From positions 14,610,995 to 14,674,994 of the forward strand of contig NC_066327.1 in NCBI RefSeq assembly GCF_022539315.1: a stretch of 64,000 nt of DNA, written 5' to 3'. The position numbers were made by a program, and so were the translations under genes. Origin of the DNA: Serinus canaria (taxonomy: Eukaryota > Chordata > Aves > Passeriformes > Fringillidae). The notes under the pieces are model-generated. The model worked only from the letters and a program-made list of their open reading frames with translations, was not told the DNA's origin and ran no database searches. Shown one piece after another: positions 1 to 14,381 of the stretch (positions within the stretch are counted from its first letter, which is position 1; each line of letters starts with the position of its first letter).

Positions 1-1945
1 GCAAAGCAAAGGGTTTGGCCTAAATAGGACATCGAGACAAGGAAACATATATTTTGAGTTGCGTCATGAAACTGCCACTCTCAAAAATAAGGCCCATGAG
101 AGCAAAGTCACCCTCAGCAGCCATTCCCCACATGGGAAAGGAGCCCTTTCCCATAGAAACATCTTCCTGTTCACTGGGGCGTGGTGTGCACAGCCTCCAT
201 GAGCCACAGCTTGTCACTTTCGGGATTTTGTGCCTATTTCAAGCCCGTGACTCTTGCTTGATTGTGCAAAACACTGGTGGCATGACCCACTGAAATCAAA
301 GCAAAGGAAATGAGCTCTAGATCTGGGTCTTCAAGGGTTGCAGCTGGAAACAGCGTGGCTGTAATTCTGAAAGCCATGAAGGCTTCCTCATCCAAACTCC
401 TGGCTGAACATATAATGGCCAGAAAGCTCCTCACCAAAGTGGAAACTGGAAAGCAGCACCTTTGTCACGTTTTCCCCAGGTAACCCAGCAAACCTGCAGG
501 GTGTCTGCACCACCTTTCACACTCCCTCTCTGCTGCTGCTGCTGCTGTTGGAAGAGTTTGAGTTTGGAGAAGTCTTCAAGCAAGCCCTTGACTCCAGGTC
601 ACCAGCCTGACTCGTGTGCTCTGCACAGAAGGGACAGTGCCACTCCGTGTCCCCGCTGGCCTTGCACACATTTGGCTGCACCGTGAGAAATAACTCACAA
701 ATCAGACAGGGCCACAAAGAGTAGCCACACAAGCTGTTTTCCTTCAGCAAAGATAAGGCCAGAGACCAAAAAGGAACCTCAGAGGAATATTAAAAATATC
801 ACTGCCAACTTGTAGCCTGGCAATGTGCCTAATTGGGCACTGCCCACATCGAGAGGAGACATTCCTGTGAAAACCTGGTGCTGAGTAACTTACTCCCAGC
901 CTGTAGATGGGATCCTGCACAAACACCTGCCACTGGAAATCCAGGAGGGGAGGGAGATGTAACAGGAAGCAGCAGGAGGCACATAAAATGTAATTTTCCC
1001 TTCCTCTGATCGAGCATGTTGAAGAATAGCTTGCCTGTGTTGAGACAGTGTGAAAGCCACCTTGTCAATAGACAGAAATCATGGGGTTGTTGAGCCAGTC
1101 AGGGCAAGAGGGTTTATTTCTAGACCATCAAGGGAGAAATAATTCTTTAGAAAAATCGATGAAATTTAAATGAGTACATAGGAATGGCTGGTTTAGCCCC
1201 AAAGGCCCATCCAGCCAAGCACTGTGCTTCCAGCACAATGTGTGCTTCATCAAGAGAACAGAGTGGTGCAGCTCCCGAGGGCACCGTGACCATGAGGGGT
1301 GTGTGGAGATGGGAAGTGCCACAAAACAGATGCCATCCCCTCAGATCCTCCCAGCTCCCCCATGTCCAGCATCAAAGTTAGGCTGTGTGGGTAGTTCTGC
1401 TGGGGGATCTGAGAGCTGGCAACTCCCTCCACAGTTCAAGGTTGTGGCCAGGGACTTGGGGGCATCACATCCCCTTTGGCAGAGCCAGGCAGGAATTATC
1501 TGCCCAGGCAGGGTCACATGCCCCTCTCTGTGGCCACATGCAGAGGGGATTTCTGTCCCCAGACACCCACGTCAGCTGGGCTGGAGATCTCAGTCACATT
1601 CTGCCAGCCCTCCTGAACCTGGGAATCAGAAATATCTGTCTGCACCACGGGAAAGCTGGTGAAATGTCTGGTGTGCTTCCACAAGGCACAAGGATGCTAA
1701 TTAAATACCCAGAGGTGCCTTTCTGTGTCCACAGCTTCCATTCTCTCCCCAGCCCTGAGCCTCCAAGGGCTGTGGTCTCAGCTCAGGACTTTTCCCTCAG
1801 AGCTGGTTCTGGCAGTGCCTGACTCTGCAGCTCTGGAGCTGAACCCTTCCAAAAAGCCATCAGCAGCTGTGCCATCTCTCTAGCTGCAGGGTGATATCAC
1901 CAACTAGTAAAAATAAAGTCTGAAGGGGCCTAAGGAGCTCAAAGC
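1..1945. other. Noncoding DNA, nothing recognised
   Basis: Several short open frames overlap on both strands without protein-like composition, splice signals or homology that I recognise. Apart from the (CTG)6 run, I see no feature. Confidence 0.6.
530..547. repeat. (CTG)6 microsatellite
   Basis: Six perfect CTG units followed by TTG. It is short and not in a recognisable gene. Confidence 0.9.
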
Positions 1946-1949
1946 TGTA

Positions 1950-2270
1950 TAAGGTGTTTTCCCACTTTCTTTCAAAGGCTTCCAGTAATGGAATTTCTAC
2001 AACTTCCCCAATAAACCGTTTCCCAGCATCTGTGACTTTCTGCTTTGGCTCGTGACATCTTCTCCTAACCAAGAAAGACACAGAGGAAAAAAAAAACAAA
2101 AAACATTTTCTTCCTTTTTTCAGTAGTTTTTTACATATTGCAAGAGCTTCACACTTATCCTGTTTTGCCTCAGTCTTTGGTGAACAATTTTCTCCCTCCC
2201 TTCCATCTCCTGCTAGGTCAGATGTTCTCTCCTTCTCCCTGTTCCTACTGCTGCCTTCTATTCTTACCCT
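1950..2270 (-). mobile_element. Probable ancient CR1/L3-type fragment, antisense
   Basis: Phrases such as 'tttacatattgcaagagctt' with 'cctcagtctttgg', and 'gaacaattttctccctcc', resemble the antisense 3' region of old amniote CR1 elements. The copy is very diverged and interrupted by an A-rich insertion near 2085-2103. A long minus-strand open frame over it (1860-2417) has no recognisable protein features and is best seen as chance. Confidence 0.4.
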
Positions 2271-2734
2271 AATCCAAACCCAAAATCTGATGCTTGGGGT
2301 AAGCTCCACCAAGCCTTTTCCACCAACCTTCTTGTAGCACACTTTGACCCACAAAGACCACGCATTATTCAGAGCAATTCTTTGGCATTTCTGCTTCACT
2401 GCCACACAACACAACACTGATCATTTCACCTTTATAGCTCCTGGCAAAGCCTGCCAAACCTCAGCCTCACTCAAAACCACTCCTTTAACATCCTGAGAGC
2501 CACAGGAGCCCCTCTAAGCCTCACGCTGAGGCTTGGTGACTTCTTGCTCTTCCAGCCCTAATATGCACTCTGCAGCTTCCCAGAGTGACAATGCCTCTGC
2601 AAAGGGAAATGTGAGATTTGTTTGCCCTCCTGCTCTTTAATTGCTGTCCTTGCCCCAGGCAGATCCGTGAAGTCACCAGCCGTGATGAAATCCTGCGTTT
2701 CTCGTGTCTGTAAATATTTTCCAAAATTTTATTT

Positions 2735-2930
2735 CCTCCTTAAGACATCAAAAACTAGGTCAAAAAAGAACAACTGGGCTTTTTAAGAATCAGGTTTGCC
2801 TTTGGCTTTTATGATCAAGGATGCTTTTAATATTGAATGTTCAGCTGTCAACATCGGGACCGACTTAATAATAAATGTCTGACATTTCAGTCATTATTCG
2901 GAGTTTTTAATCCTCCTCTCCCCTCCAGTG
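2735..2930. promoter_or_regulatory. Candidate conserved noncoding element
   Basis: AT-rich, complex block with gctttttaagaatcagg, gaccgacttaataata and cagtcattattcgg, including retained CpGs in an otherwise CpG-poor stretch. The call is by texture only. Confidence 0.25.
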
Positions 2931-5900
2931 CCTGCCTGTTTACTGAAAGATTCACGTTGGTGTTTGCCCTGGGAGCCTGGGAGCTGAAACAGGAACGGAG
3001 CTCCTGGTAAACCCCCAGCAGCCTCTCCCAGCACTGTGGAAGGTCAGCCGGCAGCATGTGCAGGGGAGGAGAGGATGCCTGGGGAGGGCAGTGCTATGGG
3101 AACCTGCTAATAAACCCAGCACAGCAGTCCTGGCTTGCCAGAGCCTGGGCTGGCTGCCACACGTGGATCAGAGCTCCTGTGGAGCTCCACGGGAGGGAGA
3201 GGGACCAGCTGGGCTTTGCTGCTGCAGGAGCCTCTGCCTTCCTTCTCTTTGTGGCTCCCACACCGCCCCACAGGCACTGTCCTGCTTCTTGGTGGCTCCT
3301 TTTAATTTCTTCCTCTACAAAGATAAAATCTCAACAAGAGTTGTCTGACTTTTTTAGCCCGGCCAGCTTCCCACAGGGATGTGTGGCTGCTGCAGCATCA
3401 CTACAAAGGGAGGGAACAACAAGGGGGGACACGCGGAGCCCCAGCACTCCTGCGAGTCATCTGTGGGACCTGGGGGAGTCACACCACACATGGCAAGGGA
3501 CACTCCTACCAGGCCTCTGGTTTTCATAAAACACATGAAAAAATGCTTAAGTTCTTTCAACTTTTCTTAGTTCTAAGGTTCTGGCTTAATGTGTTCCATG
3601 TTTGGGGGACTTTTTTTATCTTTATGTCATATATGGCAGCCTAATTACAGTCATTTCATTGCCTCAGACTATGTGAAAGAAGTTGCTACACATAATTACG
3701 TGCACATAAGTGACACTAATGCCATGTCTAATACCACACAGGTGCCTGAAGGGGTTAACACCACAGCTTGCACCCAGGCCAAAATTCACATTTCCAGCAG
3801 CTTATCAGATAAGTTGTCCACCCTCTCCATCCCAAGAGACATGTTGGGTATTTTTTGTTATATTTAGCAAAGCTAAAAAGAGTTTTCCTGCAGGTAGTTG
3901 CCACCCCTCCAAAGGCACTGCAGGCTGGTTTCAGCTTTTTTAGTGATTTGGCTGATCAAGATTCAAAATCCCCACGTAATTCTGAGTGTCCTTCAGAAGC
4001 TGCAGCACCACACACACACACAAGGCAGGTGGGCATGTCCAGGGGGAGGGTGCACAGCTTGTTTTAGGTAAGGATGGGTGCACACCCAGCTCCATCCATT
4101 CAGCTCTGTGATCAAGACCCTTTTCTTTACACTAGAAACACAAGCACCAAGCTGAGATCTTTTCATGGCCATGAGCAGTGTCTTGTCATCTTCTCACCCT
4201 GCTTCTCCATCTAGCCTACAAACCAGGGCAAGGACACATCACCTCCTCAGCCAGTGGGCTCCTGTGGGCCCTGCTGAGTGCACACACAGCTTTGCTATGC
4301 AAAAGGCAGTACAAAGAGTCCCCTCTGAGCAGCAGCAAACAGCACAAACATTCCTAAATGAGACCAGCCAAACCCAGAGGCAGATCCCAGTAAAATCTAT
4401 AGGGAGATACAAATTATTCCACTGCGTGCCTGACTGCCAGGAGGAGTTTTGCAAATCCTCTAACGAAGTCTGGACTGCACCAAGCCAAGACTGTCAGAAA
4501 TTAATTGCTAATGGTCTCCTGTATAGGAGCAGCTCTTCATCTGTCTTTTCAGCCAAGTTGCTTGAGTTTGCTTCTTTTCTCTTTAGGAATTAAGCAAACA
4601 AGTAGTTACATGGGCAGAAATAAAACTAGAAATAAAAAAAGAGAATATGAGAGAAAACCCCTCCAGTGGACTGGTGGAAGTTGAAGCAAGCAATGGCTGT
4701 AAAGAGGAGCCTGCCTCATGCAGCCAGGGCTCCCAAGTCAGAGGTTGGTCAATTAGAGCTTTACCAGCAGCAGATTGACTTAAAAATATGCAAACCAGCC
4801 AGCCCTGATACTTCTGTTTTCTTTGTGTAGCCGGTGCTGACAAACACCAGCCATTTTTACATAGCCTTGGGAAAGCTCTTGTTCTGAAATCATTAGTTGA
4901 TGCAATTATGGTTTTCTCTGTTGAATGTCACATGTGCAGAGGCCATTTCTGGAGATGGGAAAGAGGCTTCTGTTTCCAAAAGAGGCACTAAGATGGGCCA
5001 CTTTTGGCTGGAATACAAAATATTGTTCTTCACTGGCAGGACACGTGTCCTCCCATGCATCACCCGCCTCTGCCTGCCTGCTTTGCTGTGGCCCCTCTCC
5101 CATGGCCACATGTCCTCTCACCAGGGCTCACACTGGGACTCCAAGTGAGAAATGTGATGCTGTTGGTAAAAGCTGCCTGCATGATTTATCTGCAGGTGTG
5201 AAAGGCATCTCAGCCTCAGAGACCCAAGCACTAAACACCAGTCTGGGAATGAGCAGGTCCCCTGTGAGGCTGGGGCTGTGGCAGCCTAGGCTGGGGCTGG
5301 AGGGTGAATGGATAACTACACCAGCCTTGGATTAAAATGACTGAAAAATCAGGACAAACGTCCTGCTCTAGAAAAACATCAAGATCGACCAAGCAAAGAT
5401 AAAAGTGTCATGAGCAGCCCTTGGGATTGTGTTTCTCCAGGGATGGGCAAATGAGCACCTGGCTGGATTCCAGGCTCAGAGAAGAGTACCAAACTTCTCC
5501 TTCTCTCCATGGGGAAGAGGGTGGAGCCCGAGCCCAACAGCCAAGGAAGCACTGAGCAGATAGAGCTGCTTCAAAAGTTTTATCTGGTGCAACACTTGAA
5601 ATGGTGCTGGCTCATTCCTTGATGGCAGAAACCACCAGGGCAATACCCCCTTTTTTGCTCTCATTCAGTACTGCCAGTGCATCACAAACCAGGTAAATTC
5701 CTCCTGAACTGAGCAATTCAAACAAGCTGTGCCTAATAGTCCATCCATCTCGTTGCTATTTATTTTGGCATCTTTGCCTGTTTCAAATCCCACTTAAAGC
5801 TGTCTAACAACCAAGATTACACCACTCACAACTGCCATACAAACATCTCTATTACTGTATGTACACTGGAAAAATGACTTTTTTCCCTCCTCCTTTTTGC

Positions 5901-8900
5901 TAATACAACACTGGCAGCAAACCACACCGAGGGAAGAGGAAGGGGTGAGATGATAATTATGCTGTGCGAGTCCAGAGTGTGACACCAACATCTCCTGCTG
6001 GCATTAGACACTGTGGAGACCTGTGTGGGCTTGTAGCACACAGGCACACTGAGAAGGATCCACAGGTGTCCAGTTTAATAGCAGTCTCTCTGCACTGCCA
6101 TCCAATTCTCTTGCAAATAATCAGTCAGGCTTGGCTGGTGTCAGGCAAAACACACATCACCTGTAACACCAGGCCCTGCTGAGAGCAGCTCTGGAGGCTC
6201 CCAGCCTTCCTGTGCAAGGGCAGGATCTGATCTACAAACAAAATGTCCAAAGGGATTTTGACAAAGTGACATTTAAACAATGGTTAAAAATTCATCCAGC
6301 CCAGGGCTCTTGGCTGCTGCAGCTCTCTGGCTCTTTCCAGTCTCCTGGATGCACACACAGAGCTACCCCAAATCTACAAAAAGAACAAAATCTAGGGCTG
6401 GGATTTGTGTCAGTTCAGTTGACATGTGGCAGTGAAAGCATCTCCTTTCAAGCATCCCTCTGCCCCCTTCCCAGGAGCTCCCCCAGTTCTGCAGATTTCC
6501 ACAGGAAAAGCTGCTTTGTGAGACAGATTTTTCTACAGAAATGCTTCAGTTTTGATGACTTTTCCTGAAATTTCTGATTTTCTTCTTCAGAAATTTGTTG
6601 CCAAAATTTTTCCCCCATTGGCCATTTATTTCCAGGTTATTTTGCCATATATTTCACCAATTCTATAAAATAAAATTTTTAGTTTAGATCTAGATTGAAA
6701 TACATAACGTTGGAAAACAAAACAACCATCCCAGTTTTGTTACAGTAGTTCTTTTGAGTCAACCAAAAGTGTTCAGGATTTTCTCTTCAGGGATGTCCCA
6801 AGAATTTAGAAAATGGAACATTTCCTGCCATTTTCACACCAAACACACCTGGCCATCCCAGAGCTAGTACTAGAAGATGCTCCAGCTCCACCACAGCACC
6901 ACTCTCATGCCTGCTCTGTTTCCAAATGTTTCAGGGGGCTCCTCAATGTGCTCTGCACATGAGGCAGCACTTTGAGCACTCTCACTCTCTGTGCACAGCA
7001 CTTCATGAGCTTCCCTCCAAGAAGGTGGAACAGTGGGATAATCCTGAACCTCAGCCCTGACTTGTGTGCATGGCTCCAGACTTGTGCTGTTCAGCTTTGT
7101 TTGCATTTCAAGACCCTTCAAGCCAACATTAGCTGAGAGGAAAAACAGATGGTGCAATTAAAACCCCAAATTCTCCACAACAGGATGCCCTGACAAAGCT
7201 CTCAAACCTCCCCTGAAAGGCTGAGTGGGGAAGCTGGAGCAAGCAGGCTTTGCTGTGCAAGAGATCAGGTAAAGAGCATTTCTAAAGCTCTGACAGATTC
7301 CTTAAGGCAGGTGATCTGAGAGTGCCAGAAAATCAAGGCAGAAAGGCCCAGAATGCCCATCCAGAGCCTCACAAAGCAGCAGTCAGAGACCAGCACTTTC
7401 CTCTGGGCAGCAGGGGCAAAAAGCTGAGAGAAACAGCTCTGGAGGCAAGAGAATGGAGATCTTTGAGAAGGAAAGATGGGCTCAGTTGGTCAGGGATGAA
7501 GTGGGAGAGGATTCCCCCTGTGCACAGCAGCCAGTGAGCACCCAGGGAAGAGCCTCTCCCTCCACACCAGCACCTTCTTACCTGGGGGAGCTGCAGAAAG
7601 GCTGGGGGAGCACCCAGGGCTGCACCTGGAGCACACACAGCAGCTGGAGAGGAGCAGAGGGTGCTGTCAAGGGGCAGGGAACTGTTCCCCCAACTCTCAC
7701 CACAGGGCTGGCCAGCCTGGAGGGCCAGCTCAGTGGCATCCTCATTTGGAGGCCAAGTTAAATTGCTCTGATTTTTTCTGAAGAGCCCCACAGAGGCTTC
7801 CAAATGTGATTTTCATTACCAGTCATATTTAAGAGCCATTCATCTCCCAGCTTGTGCCACCAGCACCTGGCCCATAGCATACAACACTCTGCTTTCTCAG
7901 GATAGATGAACCTGGCTCAAAATACCCCAAAACAACCAAGCAAGGTCTTGGCAGCTTTATCCTTCCTGACAGCACAAGCCCAGAGCCTCAGGAGCCAGCA
8001 TGTGGCTCACCCAGGGCTCCTTTTTCCCTTTAAAAAGCTTCAGCCTTTTTGTGGCTCGACTTGCTCAATTTGCTTTGTGGGTTTGTTCCACCTGAAGTCA
8101 CCAGAGCAATTCTCTCATGGTGCTCCCTTCAGTTTGGTGTGAAATGCAGGAGGAAGTGTTCTTTGCTCCAGACTAGCAGAGCACAAGCCACCCTCCCAGT
8201 GTCACAGCAGGCATGGCACAAGGTCAGGACATTTGAGACTCCTCCACACTCCCAGAGACAAGAAATCAATGTCACTAAGTCCCCCTGCCTGCCAAATCCA
8301 GGCAGAGGCTGCCAGAAGGAGGCTGCCTAAACTTCACAGTCAGAACCTGCACACTCTTCTCCCTGGCACAGGCAGGGCTTGGGGTGCAGAGGATTAGGAG
8401 GGAGCTCTGCACCTCCTGGAGAAGTCAGGAATGTGGAGGATGTTTCCTCCCAGCACAGCTTCCAGGAAGCATGGAAAACCCTTGCTGCATTTCCAAATAG
8501 AGCCCATCTCTTCCAGGCACTGACAGTATTTGATGAGCTGCACATGACTCTGAGATCCTCAAAAACCACCATCATCCAAGAGTCCTTGGGAATCCCTAGC
8601 TGGGAAGGGAAATTGGAAATAAGGAGCACTCATCTCCACTGCATTCTGCAGTGCTGTCACCAGCAGAGAACGTGCCAAGAGTTTGGTCATATTTCAAGGA
8701 ATGTTTCTTCCCTGATTCCCAAAGGAACAATTCTATTTTCCTCTAGAAAGTGAAGTACCCACAATGGTCCCAGCTCTGCTGCTGCAGAAAGAATTTTATC
8801 CCGTGTTAGTTCTAGATGTGACTGAATCCCTGCCCAAAAGCACAGTTATCTCAGCTGGACAAACATCCTTCTCTCTGCAAAACCCCCTTGGATCTTCACA

Positions 8901-9460
8901 CACACAGACCCCATTTAAAATCACCCCAGGGAGATGCTGAGACTTTTTCTCAATCTATTACTGAGCCCCCAGATGCTCATTTTACCCTCCTCTACTTCCC
9001 CCACTCTTAGCACCCACCAAAAACTCTGCAGCAAATGCTGTGGCCCACCCTCAGGGGCTCTTTAACTCTTTTTTTTCTGTGCAATTCCCTGTTTCCCTCC
9101 CCCAGGCAGGATCCATAGGGACACCACACCCCTCCTGTCCCAACACACAGAATAAATCCCAACTTTGCAGTGACTGCCCCAGGCTGTGGGAGGGACAGCT
9201 TTTTTAGTTTTCCCAGCTGTAGATGTTTGTTTTCTTTCCATAAGAGGTTTCAAGGAGGGCATTTCTCAAAAAGCTCTCTCTGCCACAAAATCCAGCCTGC
9301 TCCTTGCTTTTATCTCTGTAAGAAGGAAAGAAGACCTGCTCCCACAATGACTGTGCTTACTTGCTTTCAAGTCCACAGAATCAGGGGACATATGCCAGTG
9401 CCATGCAGGAGCCATTTCCAAGTCATCTGCTCCAGTACCTTATTCCAAAGTATCTTTAGT
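2931..9460. other. Noncoding DNA upstream of HRH2
   Basis: CpG-poor DNA with only short chance open frames. A short (CA)n run lies near 4011-4022. No exon, RNA gene or intact mobile element was recognised. Confidence 0.55.
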
Positions 9461-9501
9461 TCCTTTTTCTTTTACTTTTTTTTTTTTTTCCTTTTTTTTT
9501 T
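9461..9501. repeat. Poly-T tract
   Basis: About 41 bases, nearly all T with scattered C and A. It could be the complement of an old retroposon poly-A tail, but no element body was recognised beside it. Confidence 0.85.
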
Positions 9502-10021
9502 GTGGGGGCTTGGAGTAAAGAGGTTTTCAAACCATGCCCATGAATCCCTGTGGAGGAAGGCTGCACAGCAGGTTGTTCAGCTGCCTTACAGGAGCTGTAA
9601 TCGAAGGTGTAGGAGAGCAGAGCCAGAATTAGGATCCTGAAGCCAAGGAACAGCACATCCCCGTGGCTTTGCTGCCTCAGTCTCTGCAAAAGTTCCCAGC
9701 CCACCTCGTTCTGTGCTGTGGCAAGTGGTGCTTTCCATGATGCTGCTGTAGGAATTCTCCAGCTCAGGCCAGCTCTGTACACAAGAGACCTCGTGTCTGT
9801 AAGCAGAGAACTGGGATGAGAAACACAGGGTAAGGTGCTCCAAGGCAAGGGCTGGAGCATCACAGACCCCAGACCTGGCCCAAGGGGACCCCAGGGTCCT
9901 GTGCTCAGCCCCCACAGTGGCAAATAGCCAGGGAATTAATGTTGAACATCAATAGGCCCCCAAGCACCTGCTCTGCACAGCATCTGTGCACAGACTTCAT
10001 GCTCAGGATCCTTGGCTTATT

Positions 10022-10215
10022 AAAAAAAAAAAAAAAAACAGTTTAAAAAACTCACTTGTCACAAGACAGCTAAAAACTTGTCGTGCAAGTCTCTATTACT
10101 GCAGGAAATACTCAAGGTAAAAAAACAAAATCACAAACAACCAAAGAGAGAAACAAACAAAATGTACAAAGAAAACTACAGCAAAGCTTCCATTTTTCTT
10201 CCTTTTTTTTTTTAA
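10022..10215. repeat. A-rich low-complexity region
   Basis: It opens with 17 consecutive A residues (10022-10038), continues as A-rich DNA with caaa/aaac words, and closes with a short T-run near 10203-10214. A similar A-rich patch is at 10457-10491. No element could be named. Confidence 0.8.
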
Positions 10216-10499
10216 CAAAAACTCCTTCTCTTCCTCGTGTGTTTTGGAAAGCAACTAGCTGAACCTCTCAAAGCCAGGAAAGGTCCCATCAGCAAGGGTG
10301 AGGAACTCATCAAATCTGCATTTTTATTCTACCTCTGGACTATCAAACTCCCAAATTAGGCATATTCCCAGCAACACACTGTGACAAATGTATCACCCAC
10401 ACCTCAGCTCAGCCCAGAAGCAGGCGGCTGCCCTGAGAAAACTGTGCCAGACCCCCTAAAAACAAAACAAAAACAAAAACCAAAAAAAAATATGCAAGA

Positions 10500-12985
10500 G
10501 GAAAATGTAATTTTGCAGCTGGGAATCTTGACTGTCTCCCAAAGTAGCATTAATCCACCTCACCTTCCTATGCTTCACCAGGAAATAGCTGCAAGGAAGG
10601 GGTGGAGGAGGAAAGAACCACTTATGAAGCATCAGCTGCAGTCTAATTAGAGCTATTAGCAAGCTCTTAGTGGTGTTTATTAGCCCTCACCCAGCGTTGC
10701 TGAATGAAGCAATCCTGACATCAGCCTCCTGGCTTGGAGAGCCACCCTCCAACCCCAGCTCCAGGGAGAGAAGAGTCCAGAAAGGCCAAGCAGGTTTCAA
10801 TCACAGCTGCAGCTCAGAGCTTGTTTAGATCCCATAGAAACCGAGGTCCCAGATAAGGGAAACTCACCCTGCTTAGGGCAGGAATGAGATGGCCCAGTCA
10901 GATGGGTTCCATCACGATATCTCTCTGAGCTAGAGGTTTCCTGCTCTGATTTATAGCTTCTGAGTCATTTTGAGTTGACAGCATCATTCTGCCTTTGCTC
11001 TTCAGAGAGCCAGGGATTGCCAGCCACCGCCCCGGCGACGGGGACAAGATGCTCTCAGAAGACAAAGCACAAGCCCTGAGCCCAGCTCAGGACAAGCTGG
11101 CCATGAGTTGGACAGGATTAAAATAAGATTTACATCTTCAGTTGTGCAAAACATTCATCACTGGCTGCTGTGGACGTCCTCAGCCTGCAAACAGTTTGTC
11201 TGACACGAGGTGTTTCTTAAACATGTCATGCCTTTCAAATGACATGCAGCCAAAAGCTGCATGCCTCAAGCAGGGCTAATCTCCCTGGAGTCTCTTACAG
11301 TAGCATATTTCAAGGCTGTTTATCATACAGAAGGGACATTTAAAAATCTACAAAAGTATGTTATAAATCTCAGCCTTTTCCTGGGAGGGAGCAGGAGGAA
11401 GAAACCAGCAATCACTCAGTGTTGAAGAAATTTATATGGAGGTATCTTAGCTCTGGGCTTACCACAGCTAGCAATCATTGCTTCAGAAGGGCCAAAAAAC
11501 ACATAATCAGAGCACCACAATAAATGAAAGCACTTGGGAAACTCAAAACATACTTAAGGGAACACTGAACTCCCATATATCTTTCTGAAGCACATGTATA
11601 GTCAGGTAAAATCTTCCAAATTCCTGTGATGGAAAAGCTGCCTTGTTTCTGTGGTGTAGCTAGCACAGTTCACAGTCTTTACACCTATTTCCTTTACAGA
11701 TAAGCAGGTTTCTACCATCTCAGCAGATGGGTCAGTCAGAAGTGCTGCTGAAGGAGGAAACCAAACAGAAAGTCTGAACTCCTGGGGCTGAGTGCCAGAT
11801 CAGTACCTGAAAAACTGAGCTGTCTTCCCTGACTCATTCCCAGGGTGTGTGACAACCAACTGCTGTGGCCACAAGGTTTTGAAAGACAAACATGCATCTT
11901 TCCAGGGCTGTGGCCACAAAGAATTGCTCCTACAATGCTTTTCAGGACAGTGTTGATGGCAGCTGCCTCTGGAACCCGGCTGATGTGACCACCAGCTCTG
12001 CAGGGTGTTGCCAAGCCATGCCTCGGCCACCCAGCCCCACAAAACCTGCAGCATTACCAGCACAACCTCCCCTCTTGATGAGCAAACACAAAGGTGCTGC
12101 TGCTATCACAGCCACCTACAAGCAGCTGCTGCAGGGGTTCTTTTGGAAGAGAAAATGTGGTGAAAAGAAACTCTGATTTCATCTGTGCTACGTCTCAAAC
12201 TCGTGGCTTCCAAAAAACAGTCATGTTCAGAGGAGAAATTCTGCCACCAGGCTTTGCTCTCACTGTCAGCATTTCCCTGCAGACCCTCCAGCCTCATGGG
12301 TGTTACACACCAGGCCATGGTGCTGGAAGGTGGATCTTGGCAGCCCTACCAAGCCAGCCTCAAACTCATGGGAGGAAGAAGCTGCCACCATGCTCCTGAT
12401 CCATGGCCCTTCTGCTGATCCCCCTGAGCGTGTTGGAGGGGAGATGCCACATTCCCCTTTGCAGGACCAAGCATCACTGAGATGCTGGGGAGGGTGAGCC
12501 TCCAGGATGGAAAGCAAGGAGGAAAACTTGATCCCCCACCACCTTGGGTATCAGACCACATCATCCCATCCAGCTCTGGCACGGCAGCTCTCTGTGCTCT
12601 CTGTCAACACCCTGCCCTGCAAGGAAGCACTGCTCAGTCTCAGGGATGCCTGCAGGTAAAGATGTGAAATGTGAGTAAAGAAAGCAGTTTGTGCAGAAAA
12701 GTAATGACCCCTTTGGGATCTCCCCAGTTTATACACAATTACATCAAGCAGCTAAAATGAACGAGTGCCTGGCAGAGAAGGGAGGCGGATAATCCACGGG
12801 TGTACAGCCCTGCAGCTCCCAGGAGCAGTAAACTATGTAAAGCAGAGCTGACATTTGAGGATGCATATGATCCTCCAGTTTATGTATGTCAGGACATCTG
12901 CTGCTGTGACCTCACACAGCTGAAACTTCCCCTGTCTTCACCTACGGCTGAGTGTAGCGCAGAGTAACTCCCTGAGCCGAGCCAC
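10500..12985. other. Noncoding DNA upstream of HRH2
   Basis: A small AT-rich palindromic patch (gagctattagcaagctc, about 10651-10667) lies in otherwise ordinary DNA. No coding or RNA gene was recognised. Confidence 0.5.
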
Positions 12986-12989
12986 AGGC

Positions 12990-13245
12990 AGGGGATTCCA
13001 CTCCTTCATGCCAATTTATAGCCAATTCAGGATTTCAGCAACTATTATTTATCATCAGGGCACCCTGCTAACCGTCACCACATTGGTGAGAAGTTATTCC
13101 AAAATGAGTTTCCAAATTAGCAGCTCTGAATTCGTTTCTTTTATGTTGGTTTCAGTTTATGAGGGATGTCAGAAAATCACAGGATCCCACTCAGGGTAAA
13201 TTACCTGGGGATTTTATGCATGATTGTTCTGCTAACTGCAAAGGC
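12990..13245. promoter_or_regulatory. Candidate conserved noncoding element
   Basis: Non-repetitive block (ccaatttatagccaattc, caactattatttatcatc, ccaaattagcagctctg, gattttatgcatgattg) following CpG-retaining DNA near 12940-12980. No coding signs. Confidence 0.25.
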
Positions 13246-14381
13246 AGCGAGCTCTGCATGCCGCTCACAGTGCCTAAAGCACCAGGGAGGATGAGCCCAA
13301 CTGCTTCCAAAGGATGATCAGGCTGGAATGGTGCTTAAAACACCTTGGAAGGATGGATGAGGCTTCCCCATGCAGATGGGAGCATGCCCAGGCCACATAC
13401 CCCTCTCCCACATCCTGAAATATAATTCCCCTCTCCCTGAATCTATCATTACTGAATGAGAGAGGAAACAAGGATGTGATCTCTTTCTGCCTGATTTTAT
13501 TCTCTGAGACAAGAAAGCAAACTGGGGCTTGTTTTGTTTAGAAGTGAAGAAATAGCAGGTCTTGACTCCACAGATTTCTGGCAACAGTGACGCCTTGGAA
13601 AAACAGTTGTGTTGGCAGGAAAGTGAAAGACTCCTGTCTGCTGGAGCAGCCTTTGGCCTCTGTGGATGTGTTTCCTGATCCCAGACAGATGGAGCACGCC
13701 TCTTACCCTGCTGCACTCCAGTGATTCCTGCTCCAGGATCCTTGTGCCAAGTCAGAGCAGCCCCGGCGATGGGGCAGGAGTCAAAGGCACCGGTTCCCAC
13801 GAAGGGGGCTGGGAACAGGAGCTTATGCACAGGAGCAGAGTCAAAGATGTCAAGGAATGTCACTTCTCCTTGTAGAGGTGGAGGAACAGAAGGTCCAGGA
13901 GGACCAGCTTCTCCTTCACATCAGTGGCCCCAGTAAGAGGTTTCTCAGGGTGCAGCTCGGTCCCATGCACCAGCCTGAGGCTGTTTTTAAGCTGGAGTCT
14001 GAAGGACAAGGGCTGTGTGGTGAGCTGAGAGACAAGGCAGAGACACAGGGCAGAAAGACAGGTGATACAGGCCAAAATAAAATTGTCCCTGGCCATGCCC
14101 AAAGCTGTAGAAGGACTTCAGCACATGGGAGGAAAGAAGGAACTGTTTGCTCTTCTTGCAAAGTTTTCTGGCTGGAATCCAGTTTATCCCAAGGAGAACT
14201 CTCCTTTGGAGTGAGGATAGATTTAGCCTCCAAAACAGGAATAACAGAACTGGAGGAGCTCTGCAGTCCTGCTTCTCTCCAGGGCATCAAGGACAGGAGG
14301 GAATGTAGCAAACTGTGTAGGCTGGCCTTTCCAAAACCATGGTGGTGTTTGGACAAGAGCTTTGGCCTTTCCATTCCCCTC
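13246..14381. other. Noncoding DNA upstream of HRH2
   Basis: A long + strand open frame (13857-14744) begins here and runs through the poly-T tract. Its product is low-complexity there and matches no family I know. Nothing else was recognised. Confidence 0.5.

Noticed and set aside
1860..2417. Minus-strand open frame of 185 codons
   Set aside because: It overlaps a probable ancient CR1 fragment, has an A-rich insertion translated as poly-F, and shows no recognisable domain.
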